Of a stretch of DNA of 21,348 nt, positions 15,205-21,348 are shown in pieces; within the stretch, counting starts at the first letter, position 1; each line of letters begins with the position of its first letter. Position numbers and translations under genes: made by a program. Source of the stretch: UBA3263 sp964508865 (GTDB lineage: Bacteria > Bacteroidota > Bacteroidia > Bacteroidales > Muribaculaceae); the NCBI GenBank assembly GCA_964508865.1, contig CAZDVP010000018.1, positions 1 through 21,348 of the forward strand, written 5' to 3'. The notes under the pieces are model-generated. The model did no database searches. It was not told the origin of the DNA and saw only the letters and a program-made list of their open reading frames with translations.

Positions 15205-16300
15205 TGAAGCGGAAGTGCATGATGTCGCCGTCCTGAACAACGTATTCCTTGCCTTCAACACCCATTTTGCCGGCTTCTTTCACGGCAGTTTCGGAGCCGA
15301 GGGTAACATAGTCATCATACTTGATGACTTCGGCGCGGATAAAGCCTTTTTCAAAGTCGGTGTGGATAATGCCGGCGCATTTGGGCGCCTTGGAGCCGCG
15401 CGTAAAGGTCCAGGCGCGCACTTCGTCGGGGCCGGCGGTGAAATAGGTCTGCAGGTCGAGCAGGGCATAGGCCGCGCGGATGAGTCGGGCCACACCGGAT
15501 TCCTCCAGTCCGATTTCCTGGAGGAACTCCTGGCGTTCCTCCCAGGTTTCGAGTTCGGCGATTTCGCTTTCGGTCTGGGCGGCCACGATGAGGATGTCGG
15601 CGCCTTCGTCCTTAACGGCTTCGCGCACAGCTTCGACGTAGGCATTGCCGGTTGCGGCCGAAGCGTCGTCGACGTTGCAAACGTAGAGCACCGGCTTGGC
15701 GGTCAGCAGAAACAGCTCGCGGGCAAAGCGCTGCTCGTCGGGGGTGTCGAACTGAACGGAGCGGGCCGGTTTGCCGGCATCGAGGGCTTCCTTATAGCGC
15801 AGGAGCACATCGGCCTGCATGCGGGCGGTTTTGTCGCCGCCGGTCTGCGCGGCCTTGAGGGTTTTGGCCAGGCGGTTCTCGACCGTTTCGAGGTCTTTGA
15901 GCTGAAGTTCGTAGTCAATGATTTCCTTGTCGCGCACGGGGTCGACCGAGCCGTCAACGTGGGTGATGTTGTCGTTGTCGAAGCAGCGGAGCACGTGGAG
16001 AATGGCATCCGTTTCGCGGATGTTGGCCAGAAACTTATTGCCGAGGCCCTCGCCCTTGCTGGCACCTTTGACCAGGCCGGCGATATCGACGATTTCAACC
16101 GTTGCGGGCACCACCGAGCGCGGCTGGCAGAGTTCAACCAGCTTGGTGAGGCGGTCGTCGGGAACGGTTATCACGCCAACATTGGGTTCAATGGTGCAGA
16201 ACGGAAAGTTGGCGCTTTGGGCCTTTGCATTCGAAAGGCAATTGAAAAGGGTCGATTTGCCAACGTTGGGCAGGCCGACAATACCACACTGGAGTGACAT
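15197..16300 (-). CDS. ychF: YchF/OLA1-family P-loop ATPase
   Basis: The 367-aa product has the normal length and order of YchF: an Obg-type G domain with GLPNVGKSTLFN at the N-terminus, FPFCTIEPNVGVITVPD in the switch region and DIAGLVKGASKGEGLGNKFL, a coiled-coil insertion (about 125-200), NVDD at the base-specificity position, and a C-terminal TGS-like domain with LQTYFTAGPDEVRAW and HTDFEKGFIRAEV. YchF binds ATP in preference to GTP, associates with ribosomes and takes part in stress responses. It starts 12 nt after the TRIC gene and overlaps the glycosyltransferase gene by 8 nt. Confidence 0.97.
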   Translation of the reverse strand: MSLQCGIVGLPNVGKSTLFNCLSNAKAQSANFPFCTIEPNVGVITVPDDRLTKLVELCQPRSVVPATVEIVDIAGLVKGASKGEGLGNKFLANIRETDAILHVLRCFDNDNITHVDGSVDPVRDKEIIDYELQLKDLETVENRLAKTLKAAQTGGDKTARMQADVLLRYKEALDAGKPARSVQFDTPDEQRFARELFLLTAKPVLYVCNVDDASAATGNAYVEAVREAVKDEGADILIVAAQTESEIAELETWEERQEFLQEIGLEESGVARLIRAAYALLDLQTYFTAGPDEVRAWTFTRGSKAPKCAGIIHTDFEKGFIRAEVIKYDDYVTLGSETAVKEAGKMGVEGKEYVVQDGDIMHFRFNV

Positions 16301-16312
16301 ATTTGATTGAGT

Positions 16313-16948
16313 CTATTTTTGAGGTTTAGTATTTGTTCTTGAAAGTATCGGCAAATGCCAGCCGAAGCGCACCGCAAGCATGCGCACCGTAACAATCACC
16401 GCCAGGCAAATGAGGCTGCAAACCTCCATTGAGCCTCCGGCCAGCTTGGCCAGCCAGTAGCATATGCCGCCAATGAGCGAAGCCATGGCGTAGATATCCT
16501 TGCGGAAAATCAGCGGCACGCGGTTGAGCAGAATGTCGCGGATAACTCCGCCAAAGGCGCCGGTCAGCATGCCCATGCAGATTGCAACCCCCATGGGGCA
16601 ACTGCGGAAAAGGGCTTTTTCTATGCCGATGACGGTAAACATGGCCAGGCCGATGGCATCGAAAACCATTAGCATGCGCTCGCGCCGAACAAGCCAGCGA
16701 CTGAACACTATAACGAGCACCATGGCCAGGGCGGTGCAGATGAAATAGGCGGCAAACATCCTGAAGTCAGTAACCCAGAAGGCGGGCTGACCCAGAATGG
16801 CATCGCGCAGGGTGCCACCGCCCAGAGCCGTGACCAGGCCGATAATATAGGCTCCAAACCAGTCGAAACGTCGCAACGCGGCCAGGCGTATGCCGGAAAT
16901 GGCACACGCCAGAGCGCCAATCATTTCGATGATAAAGGAAAAGAGCAT
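16313..16948 (-). CDS. TRIC-family (UPF0126) cation channel protein
   Basis: The 211-aa protein has about seven hydrophobic helices and the duplicated glycine signature of bacterial TRIC/YicG proteins: ALGGGTLRDAILG near residue 45 and GAFGGVIRDILL near residue 130, with FDAIGLAMFTVIGIEKA between them. The family forms trimeric channels for monovalent cations; in bacteria the physiological role is little known. It follows rpiB by 21 nt and precedes ychF by 12 nt on the same strand, so it is probably transcribed with them. The Cys-containing FRSCPMGVAICMGML segment is part of the second repeat. Confidence 0.92.
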   Translation of the reverse strand: MLFSFIIEMIGALACAISGIRLAALRRFDWFGAYIIGLVTALGGGTLRDAILGQPAFWVTDFRMFAAYFICTALAMVLVIVFSRWLVRRERMLMVFDAIGLAMFTVIGIEKALFRSCPMGVAICMGMLTGAFGGVIRDILLNRVPLIFRKDIYAMASLIGGICYWLAKLAGGSMEVCSLICLAVIVTVRMLAVRFGWHLPILSRTNTKPQK

Positions 16949-16969
16949 CGGGGGTGGGAGGTGGACGGC

Positions 16970-17410
16970 TTAGCGGGGAAGGGCAATTTTTTCTACGCGG
17001 CGCTGGTGGCGTCCGCCCTCAAACTTGGCAGCCAGAAAGGCGTTGGTCACCTCAATGGCCGTTTCGGTCGATATGAAGCGAGCCGAAAGCACCAGGCAGT
17101 TGGCGTCGTTATGCTGGCGGGCCAGTTCGGCCAGTTCGGTGTTCCAGCAAATTGCGGCGCGCACGCCCTGATGTTTGTTCAGAGTCATGGCTATGCCGTT
17201 GCCTGAGCCGCAAATGGCTATGGCCGGATAGACTTCGCCGCTTTCCAGAGCATAGCCGCAGGGATGGGCATAGTCGGGATAGTCACACGACTGCTCGGAA
17301 TGAGTGCCGAAGTCGATAATCTTTTCAACGTCGGGGCGCTTTGAAAGCATTTCCTTGAGCGTTTCCTTCAGTTCGAAGCCAGCGTGGTCGCTGCAGATAC
17401 CTAAAATCAT
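16970..17410 (-). CDS. rpiB: ribose-5-phosphate isomerase B
   Basis: The 146-aa protein is the usual RpiB length. Motifs are CSDHAGFELKE at the N-terminus (phosphate and substrate contacts), DFGTHS, YPDYAHP, the active-site loop AICGSGNGIAM with the catalytic Cys67 (Cys66 in E. coli), VRAAICWNTELAELARQHND and NCLVLSARF. It interconverts ribose 5-phosphate and ribulose 5-phosphate in the non-oxidative pentose phosphate pathway. Its ATG overlaps the rpe stop by 4 nt (ATGA), so the isomerase and the epimerase acting on the same ribulose 5-phosphate are made together. Confidence 0.97.
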   Translation of the reverse strand: MILGICSDHAGFELKETLKEMLSKRPDVEKIIDFGTHSEQSCDYPDYAHPCGYALESGEVYPAIAICGSGNGIAMTLNKHQGVRAAICWNTELAELARQHNDANCLVLSARFISTETAIEVTNAFLAAKFEGGRHQRRVEKIALPR

Positions 17411-18054
17411 AGAGCGGATAATTTAGCAATAGTTTCGGTTGGATCGGGTGAGTTGAAAACGAAGCTGCCGGCAACCAAGATGTCGGCTCCGGCCTGAGCC
17501 AGACGGGCACCGGTTTCGTAGTTCACGCCACCGTCAATTTCAATCAGCGCGCCCGAGCCGGTGCGCTCAATGAGGTCGCGCAGGCGGCGCGTCTTTTCAA
17601 TGGTGTTCTCAATGAACTTCTGGCCGCCGAAGCCGGGGTTGACGCTCATCAGCAGAACCATGTCGAGGTCGGCAACAATGTCTTCGAGCAGGCTGACCGG
17701 AGTTGCCGGATTCAGCGTAACGGCGGCTTTCATGCCCGCGGCCTTGATGGCCTGCACGGTGCGGTGGAGATGGCGCGCGGCCTCCAGATGCACGTTCATA
17801 TACTCCACACCCGGAATCCCGGCCAGGCGGTCAACCCAAATGCCGGGCTCCTCAATCATCAGGTGAACGTCGAGCGGCTTGGTGGCTTTGCGGCTCACCG
17901 CCTCGATTATCGGAAAGCCAAACGAAATGTTGGGAACAAAGCGCCCGTCCATAACGTCGAGATGAAACAGCGCCGCTTCGGAGCGGTTAACCATTTCAAC
18001 ATCGCGGTCGAGATTGCCGAAATCGGCCGAAAGCAGCGAAGGAGCTATTTTCAT
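17407..18054 (-). CDS. rpe: ribulose-phosphate 3-epimerase
   Basis: The 215-aa TIM-barrel protein shows all Rpe hallmarks: APSLLSADFGNL, the metal and catalytic residues in FHLDVMDGRFVPNISFG, DVHLMIEEP, LMSVNPGFGGQKF and IEIDGGVN. It converts ribulose 5-phosphate and xylulose 5-phosphate. It overlaps the DedA gene stop by 4 nt and the rpiB start by 4 nt, forming a tightly coupled DedA-rpe-rpiB block. The start codon is fixed by this overlap and by the conserved MKIAPSLL beginning. Confidence 0.97.
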   Translation of the reverse strand: MKIAPSLLSADFGNLDRDVEMVNRSEAALFHLDVMDGRFVPNISFGFPIIEAVSRKATKPLDVHLMIEEPGIWVDRLAGIPGVEYMNVHLEAARHLHRTVQAIKAAGMKAAVTLNPATPVSLLEDIVADLDMVLLMSVNPGFGGQKFIENTIEKTRRLRDLIERTGSGALIEIDGGVNYETGARLAQAGADILVAGSFVFNSPDPTETIAKLSAL

Positions 18055-18704
18055 TGTTTTTTGGGTTTAAGGAGCTGCCAGGCAACATAAACGATGCAAA
18101 GCGCACCTATGCCGTAGCCCACATATGAAAGATAATCGTTATAATATTCAATTTGCTGGAAAAGGTCGGCTTCGTCAACCGTTTTGGCCAGCAACGCACC
18201 CAAAATGCAGAGAACAACATTCCAGATTGCAGCACCGGCAGTGGTGTAGAAAACGAACTTTGCAAAATTCATCCGCGCCAGGCCGGCCGGAATGCTGATC
18301 AGCTGGCGGATAACCGGAATCAACCGACCGATAAAGGTTGAAACGGCGCCGTGTTTGTCGAAATACGCCTCGGCCTTGTCAACCTTTTCGGGCGAAATCA
18401 TGCAGATTGCGCCGACGCGGCTGCGCGCAAACGCATAAACAATCGGCCGGCCAATCCACATTGCCAGCAAATAGTTGATAATCGACCCGCAAAGAGCCCC
18501 CAGCGTCGAAGCGACGCCAACGCCTATCAGCGTCATCTCGCCGGTTTTCATGGCTATAAAAGCCGCCGGGGGAACAACAATTTCGCTGGGAAACGGAATA
18601 AACGAACTCTCAATGGTCATGAACACGAACACCCAGAAATAACTCATGTGTTCCCACACGAGAGTAAACAGATATTGCGCGTCAAGAAAAGCTAATACTG
18701 ACAT
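18051..18704 (-). CDS. DedA-family membrane protein
   Basis: From the ATG at 18704 the product is 217 aa. Features of DedA/VTT proteins are FVFMTIESSFIPFPSEIV near the N-terminus, an acidic and proline-rich re-entrant segment, GRPIVYAFARSR, then the conserved FIGRLIPVIRQLISIPAG, followed by two further hydrophobic helices. Members act as lipid flippases (undecaprenyl phosphate or phospholipids) or in envelope homeostasis; which applies here cannot be told. I preferred this ATG to an in-frame TTG at 18719. It is the first gene of the long minus-strand run, with a -7 element (18733-18740) upstream and a 4-nt overlap with rpe. Confidence 0.93.
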   Translation of the reverse strand: MSVLAFLDAQYLFTLVWEHMSYFWVFVFMTIESSFIPFPSEIVVPPAAFIAMKTGEMTLIGVGVASTLGALCGSIINYLLAMWIGRPIVYAFARSRVGAICMISPEKVDKAEAYFDKHGAVSTFIGRLIPVIRQLISIPAGLARMNFAKFVFYTTAGAAIWNVVLCILGALLAKTVDEADLFQQIEYYNDYLSYVGYGIGALCIVYVAWQLLKPKKQ

Positions 18705-18732
18705 TTTCGGTTCTTGCAATTAAAATTCAGTG

Positions 18733-18740
18733 CAAATTTA
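18733..18740 (-). promoter_or_regulatory. -7 promoter element of the DedA-rpe-rpiB run (TAAATTTG)
   Basis: Read on the minus strand this is a perfect TAnnTTTG match 28 nt before the DedA ATG. A -33 TTTG is not visible at the expected spacing. A small inverted repeat CTAATT/AATTAG (18755-18769) lies just upstream. Confidence 0.55.
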
Positions 18741-18787
18741 AGCAATAATTTTCACTAATTGGTAATTAGCGCTTAGAAATTTTTAGG

Positions 18788-18818
18788 CCCGAGTGGGGAC
18801 ATCGCGTCCCGGCTCGGG
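18788..18818. other. nested GC-rich hairpin
   Basis: Outer arms CCCGAG/CTCGGG and inner arms GGGAC/GTCCC close an ATCGC loop, with a 2x2 internal loop between the two stems. It is stable on either strand. No T run follows, so it may be an RNA structure and not a simple terminator. Confidence 0.6.
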
Positions 18819-18982
18819 TCTCTCTACTACTTTACTACTATGAATGATTGTTTCGTTTGTTCGAAAGCTAAACACGGAAAGTTGCAAGTTGGTTGGCCGT
18901 GTAACTGCTTTGTAACTGCCTTTTAATCCCGCTGCAACAAACCGCCATTTTTTCGCCTCTTAAAAAAATTTGCTAACCGTGT

Positions 18983-19011
18983 GAACCTTTTCGCCGGAGC
19001 GGTTGTTCTAA
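18983..19011 (+). promoter_or_regulatory. candidate ECF-sigma-type promoter
   Basis: GAACCTT (18983-18989) and GTTCTAA (19005-19011) are 15 nt apart, close to the sigma-E-like GGAACTT/GTCTAA arrangement. Downstream lie a 32-codon frame and a hairpin. This is pattern matching only; the consensus for ECF factors in this organism is not known to me. Confidence 0.3.
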
Positions 19012-19081
19012 TAGTGTAAAGCGACTGATGAGAAGCTTTTCATGTGTGAATGATTGTGATAATGATTGGTTTATTATTCGA

Positions 19082-19109
19082 CGAGGAGTGACTGTGAAGC
19101 CACTCCTCG
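19082..19109. other. hairpin with 9-bp perfect stem
   Basis: CGAGGAGTG (19082-19090) pairs with CACTCCTCG (19101-19109) across a 10-nt loop. It lies inside the 3' half of a small unproven frame and could end a short transcript from the ECF-like promoter. No T run follows. Confidence 0.6.
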
Positions 19110-19141
19110 CTGCATTTACCCAATAAGGTGAATTTTGTGTA

Positions 19142-19171
19142 AACCTTTCTTAACTCGAGTTAAGAAAGGTT
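19142..19171. repeat. perfect 30-bp palindrome centred on CTCGAG
   Basis: The left arm AACCTTTCTTAACTC (19142-19156) is the exact reverse complement of the right arm GAGTTAAGAAAGGTT (19157-19171), with no spacer. The right arm runs into the promoter module of the outer-membrane protein gene, directly before its G tract. It could be a dimeric regulator's operator or a cruciform/hairpin; without a T run it is not a typical terminator. Confidence 0.85.
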
Positions 19172-19177
19172 AAAAAA

Positions 19178-19207
19178 TTGGGGGGGGTAATTTTTTTCGT
19201 AACTTCG
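19178..19207 (+). promoter_or_regulatory. promoter of the outer-membrane protein gene with a G8 tract in the spacer
   Basis: TTG (19178-19180) and TAACTTCG (19200-19207) are 19 nt apart and fit a weak -33/-7 pair of the Bacteroidales type (TTTG, TAnnTTTG, with TTCG as a variant). A run of eight G (19180-19187) lies at the start of the spacer. Gain or loss of a G would change the spacing and so could switch expression. The pair is weaker than consensus. Confidence 0.4.
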
Positions 19208-19259
19208 CCGCAAATTCAAGTAAATAACGAATTTGCGGCATTGCCACACCGCAAAATTC
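19207..19259 (+). promoter_or_regulatory. leader RNA with three arms that can form alternative stems
   Basis: GCCGCAAATTC (19207-19217) is an exact reverse complement of GAATTTGCGGC (19229-19239) across an 11-nt loop. A third arm, CCGCAAAATTC (19249-19259), can pair with the same middle arm, with one bulged base. Only one pairing can form at a time. A smaller CGGGT/ACCCG stem follows at 19272-19288 before the start codon at 19313. This resembles an attenuator or translation switch, unproven. Confidence 0.45.
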
Positions 19260-19312
19260 AGATTTGTTCTCCGGGTTTGTGGCACCCGATTTTAACACCA
19301 TTTATCACATCA

Positions 19313-20038
19313 ATGAAAAAGTTAGCTTTACTTTTGTGTGCTGTCCTGGGTTGCGGTCTGATAGGTCAGGCTCAAATCACCACAGGCGAAAACACCGCAC
19401 AAACAATCCGCACCGGTAACCGCGCCGAAGCAGGCGATTTTGGTCTCTATCTGGGAGCAACTACCACCCACTTCCAGTCAATCGGCGACAAAGACACCCA
19501 GTTCGCCGCTCTCCCTCTGATCAACTTCAAATACATGACCACCGATAACCTTGAAATGCGACTGGGCTTTGAATGGTGGAGCAAAACAAACTCCAACTCC
19601 AACACCGTTGAAGACAAAACTTCGAAAGGCTCCGACCGCACAACAAGCATTATGTTCTATCCCGGCGTTGCCTACCACTTCAACAAGTCGAACCTGCTCG
19701 ACGTTTATGTTGGCGCCGAACTCCCCATTGGCGGTGGCGCGAATGCAAACGCTGCCAAATTCGACGGCAAGGAAGTCGAGGACGCAACCTACTCGGCAAA
19801 CCGCTTCGAAATCGGCGTTGGTGCCTTTATTGGTCTGCAGGCCTATATCTGCAATCTGCCCCTGGCCGTGGGTCTTGAATATGGCTTCAATGTTCGCAAC
19901 TGCCATGTTAGCAACGGTGTTCTTTCGGCCGACGACTTTACCTTTACCGACTATTCATATGCCAAAGACCAAAGCTCCAACAGCTTTGTTCTCGGAAACC
20001 AGGCCCGCCTGACCATTACTTACTTCTTCAAGCTCTAA
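19313..20038 (+). CDS. outer-membrane beta-barrel protein
   Basis: From the ATG at 19313 the product is 241 aa with a signal peptide (MKKLALLLCAVLGCGLIGQA, cleavage near AQA). I rejected an upstream in-frame start at 19178, which would begin inside the promoter. Alternating polar and hydrophobic strands suit an 8-10 stranded barrel: DFGLYLGATTTHFQ, LPLINFKYMTTDNLEMRLGF, TSIMFYPGVAYHF, LLDVYVGAELPIGGG, FEIGVGAFIGLQAYI and LAVGLEYGFNVRN, ending in ARLTITYFFKL. The barrel and the final aromatic residues fit the Bacteroidota outer-membrane beta-barrel families. Function is unknown. Its leader has unusual structure, and a small lipoprotein gene begins 7 nt after its stop. Confidence 0.85.
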   Translation: MKKLALLLCAVLGCGLIGQAQITTGENTAQTIRTGNRAEAGDFGLYLGATTTHFQSIGDKDTQFAALPLINFKYMTTDNLEMRLGFEWWSKTNSNSNTVEDKTSKGSDRTTSIMFYPGVAYHFNKSNLLDVYVGAELPIGGGANANAAKFDGKEVEDATYSANRFEIGVGAFIGLQAYICNLPLAVGLEYGFNVRNCHVSNGVLSADDFTFTDYSYAKDQSSNSFVLGNQARLTITYFFKL

Positions 20039-20045
20039 ACCATCT

Positions 20046-20471
20046 ATGAAAATTCTGAAACTTATCGCCGTATTCGCGGTTCTGCTGACTGCGACATCGT
20101 GCGGGTCAATTTCCAAAAACCGGTCGTACTCGTTCAACGACGTGCGCCTGGAAATGGGAATGAATGACCTCCAGTATCTTGGAGAGGAAGAAATCTCGAT
20201 TGAATACACCTCGTATCTGTGGGTAATCAAAAGCATTGAAAAGGTCAACGGTGAAAAATATAATCCCGTCAACAAAAAGGAACTGACAATGCCCCGCAGC
20301 TGCAATTTCCGCAACCAGAACCTCGACAAGGCAGCCTATAAGCTGGTTGAAAAATATCCCGACGCAGTTTACTTCCAGATCGTATTCGAAACCAAGAATA
20401 TTGACCGCCTCTTCCTCGGCAGCGTCCACAAGGAATCAGCCAAAGTCAGAGCCTACAAGCTTAAACACTAA
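20046..20471 (+). CDS. small lipoprotein of unknown function
   Basis: The 141-aa product has a lipoprotein signal with lipobox ATSC (Cys19), followed by a short Ser-rich spacer. The mature part contains SYSFNDVRLEMGMNDLQYLG, EEISIEYTSYLWVIKSIE, a basic segment NGEKYNPVNKKEL, and KLVEKYPDAVYFQIVFETKN. I do not recognise a named domain. It begins 7 nt after the barrel gene stop and a strong terminator follows 17 nt after its own stop, so the two genes form a bicistronic unit. A barrel plus a lipoprotein suggests a joint envelope role (inference). Confidence 0.8.
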   Translation: MKILKLIAVFAVLLTATSCGSISKNRSYSFNDVRLEMGMNDLQYLGEEEISIEYTSYLWVIKSIEKVNGEKYNPVNKKELTMPRSCNFRNQNLDKAAYKLVEKYPDAVYFQIVFETKNIDRLFLGSVHKESAKVRAYKLKH

Positions 20472-20487
20472 TAGCCCTCATAAACAG

Positions 20488-20529
20488 AAAAGGTATCGGA
20501 GCAACCAAAAGTCTGCTCGGATACCTTTT
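20488..20529 (+). terminator. strong rho-independent terminator
   Basis: AAAAGGTATC (20488-20497) pairs with GATACCTTTT (20520-20529), and an inner GAGCA/TGCTC stem continues after one G-G mismatch, with a 10-nt loop. The 3' arm ends in TTTT followed by AT-rich sequence. The A-rich 5' arm means that it can also work on the other strand. Confidence 0.85.
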
Positions 20530-20557
20530 ATTTATATTGATTCATACAATTAAAAAA

Positions 20558-21348
20558 ATGACCCGATATCTACGCAACCTTCTGCTGGGACTGACCGCGG
20601 CAATGCTGACGATGTGTAACACATCAAACAGCAAGCTATCTGATGTGGCCGTGATCGTTAGCCCCGGAGCGAGCACCCCCGTAACACTCCATGCCGGCGA
20701 GCAGGCTCTCTACTCCGTGTATCTTACAACCGCCCACGACTACGTAGCCTCGCTGAAAATAACCTCGTTCGACCCACAGAACGGACTGACAACCTGCCTG
20801 GAAGAAAGCCTGAACTCAACAACAGTTGAACGGCAGTTCGCATTCTGCGCACCGGCCCTCGACCGCGACAGCGTTGAAATCGTGCTTTCCTTCCAGGCCA
20901 CCGACAACCTCGGTAACACCGCCGCAGTCGAACGCAAAATCAACGTTTTGAACAAAGCCATAGCCATCGCCGAAAAAAATGGAATCGTGCTCTACAATCC
21001 GATATCGGGGCTGCCCGACGCGCTTGCGCTAACCGACGTTTCCAATCCCTTTAACCTGGCCGACTCTCCCCGACCCGAAACTGCCGACATCTATCTGACG
21101 TCGACCGCCGACTTCGACAGCATCAGCTGGCGCAGCAACACCAACCTGAAATTTCTCCGCAATAACTCCTTCGACTATCCTTCGGCAACGCCGTCGGCCA
21201 TAACCGCAACCTTCGCAGCATCGGTGCGAACAGATGCAGTCAGCAACATTCGGGCCAACGACGTTATTATCGTTGGCCACGGCAACATGGCGCAAGGAGT
21301 ATTCTACGTTTCAAACATTATTCGCACCCCCGAAAACCGCGCTTGCAT
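20558..21348 (+). CDS. lipoprotein of unknown function (3' end beyond window)
   Basis: Translated from the ATG at 20558, the frame is open for 263 codons to the window edge. The N-terminus is a signal peptide ending LTMC, an atypical lipobox with Met before Cys20. Residues about 28-130 look like a beta-sandwich (Ig-like) domain with VAVIVSPGASTPVTLHAGEQ, ALYSVYLTTAHDYVASLKI and VEIVLSFQATDNLGNTAAVE. A second region (about 135-263) has IVLYNPISGLPDALALTDV, TADIYLTSTADFDSISWRS and DVIIVGHGNMAQGVFYVSNI. I do not recognise a family. It follows a strong terminator by 28 nt, so it probably has its own promoter. The codon usage and base composition resemble its neighbours. Confidence 0.75.
   Translation, partial: MTRYLRNLLLGLTAAMLTMCNTSNSKLSDVAVIVSPGASTPVTLHAGEQALYSVYLTTAHDYVASLKITSFDPQNGLTTCLEESLNSTTVERQFAFCAPALDRDSVEIVLSFQATDNLGNTAAVERKINVLNKAIAIAEKNGIVLYNPISGLPDALALTDVSNPFNLADSPRPETADIYLTSTADFDSISWRSNTNLKFLRNNSFDYPSATPSAITATFAASVRTDAVSNIRANDVIIVGHGNMAQGVFYVSNIIRTPENRAC

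Larger units (their letters stand above)
18705..19312. other. intergenic stretch of about 600 nt without a convincing gene, rich in structured elements
   Basis: It separates the diverging DedA and outer-membrane protein genes. In order it holds the DedA promoter, a GC-rich nested hairpin (18788-18818), an unproven 28-codon frame (18840-18926), an ECF-like promoter (18983-19011), an unproven 32-codon frame (19028-19126), a hairpin (19082-19109), a perfect palindrome (19142-19171), a G8 tract inside a promoter (19178-19207) and leader RNA arms (19207-19259). The 10-mer GAATGATTGT occurs in both small frames. I cannot assign any as a real gene; an untranslated RNA is possible. Confidence 0.6.

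Noticed and set aside
14266..16297. Long plus-strand frames over the glycosyltransferase and ychF genes
   Set aside because: Low-complexity, Gly/Val/Ala-rich translations typical of antisense frames; the minus-strand genes are well recognised.

Overview
The window looks like a chromosome segment of a Bacteroidales bacterium. A Muribaculaceae- or Porphyromonadaceae-type host is my guess and is not proven. The reasons are -7 promoter elements of the TAnnTTTG type (upstream of tsaE, the DedA gene, the AAA ATPase gene and the FHA operon), few clear Shine-Dalgarno sites, many small lipoproteins with short signal peptides, and families typical of the phylum (DUF3332, NlpE-N lipoprotein, DUF4143 ATPase, AlbA_2/HATPase protein).

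Region 1 (1-7098, minus strand) is a compact six-gene operon for Ser/Thr phospho-signalling. In order of transcription it encodes a zinc-ribbon/FHA adaptor, a secreted VWA-like domain joined through a membrane helix to a cytoplasmic FHA domain, a membrane-anchored PP2C phosphatase, an FHA-membrane helix-coiled-coil protein, a soluble Ser/Thr kinase with a non-RD catalytic loop, and a canonical Ser/Thr kinase joined through a membrane helix to an FGE-sulfatase (C-type-lectin-like) domain that lacks the catalytic cysteines. The last gene is cut by the left edge by probably only a few codons. Overlaps of 1 and 4 nt and gaps of 11-24 nt suggest coupled expression. The predicted topology puts kinase, phosphatase and FHA domains inside and VWA, coiled-coil and FGE-like domains outside. 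This is the most interesting system in the window.

Region 2 (7203-11126) holds core-like genes: a DUF2156 (LPG synthase C-terminal) protein on the minus strand, diverging from tsaE, an MltF-type lytic transglycosylase lipoprotein, a DUF3332 lipoprotein and an NlpE-like lipoprotein.

Region 3 (11210-18704, minus strand) is a housekeeping run, DedA - rpe - rpiB - TRIC-family channel - ychF - family-90 glycosyltransferase, with overlaps or very short gaps. Two accessory genes are attached at its end: an AlbA_2/HATPase/winged-helix protein and an AAA_14/DUF4143 ATPase. The ATPase has its own well-formed promoter, threaded by three regularly spaced repeats.

Region 4 (18705-21348) begins with about 600 nt without a convincing gene but rich in structure: hairpins, an ECF-like promoter, a perfect 30-bp palindrome, a G8 tract inside a promoter spacer, and leader RNA arms that can pair in two ways. 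An outer-membrane beta-barrel protein and a small lipoprotein follow as a pair, ended by a strong terminator. The window closes inside an unrecognised lipoprotein gene.
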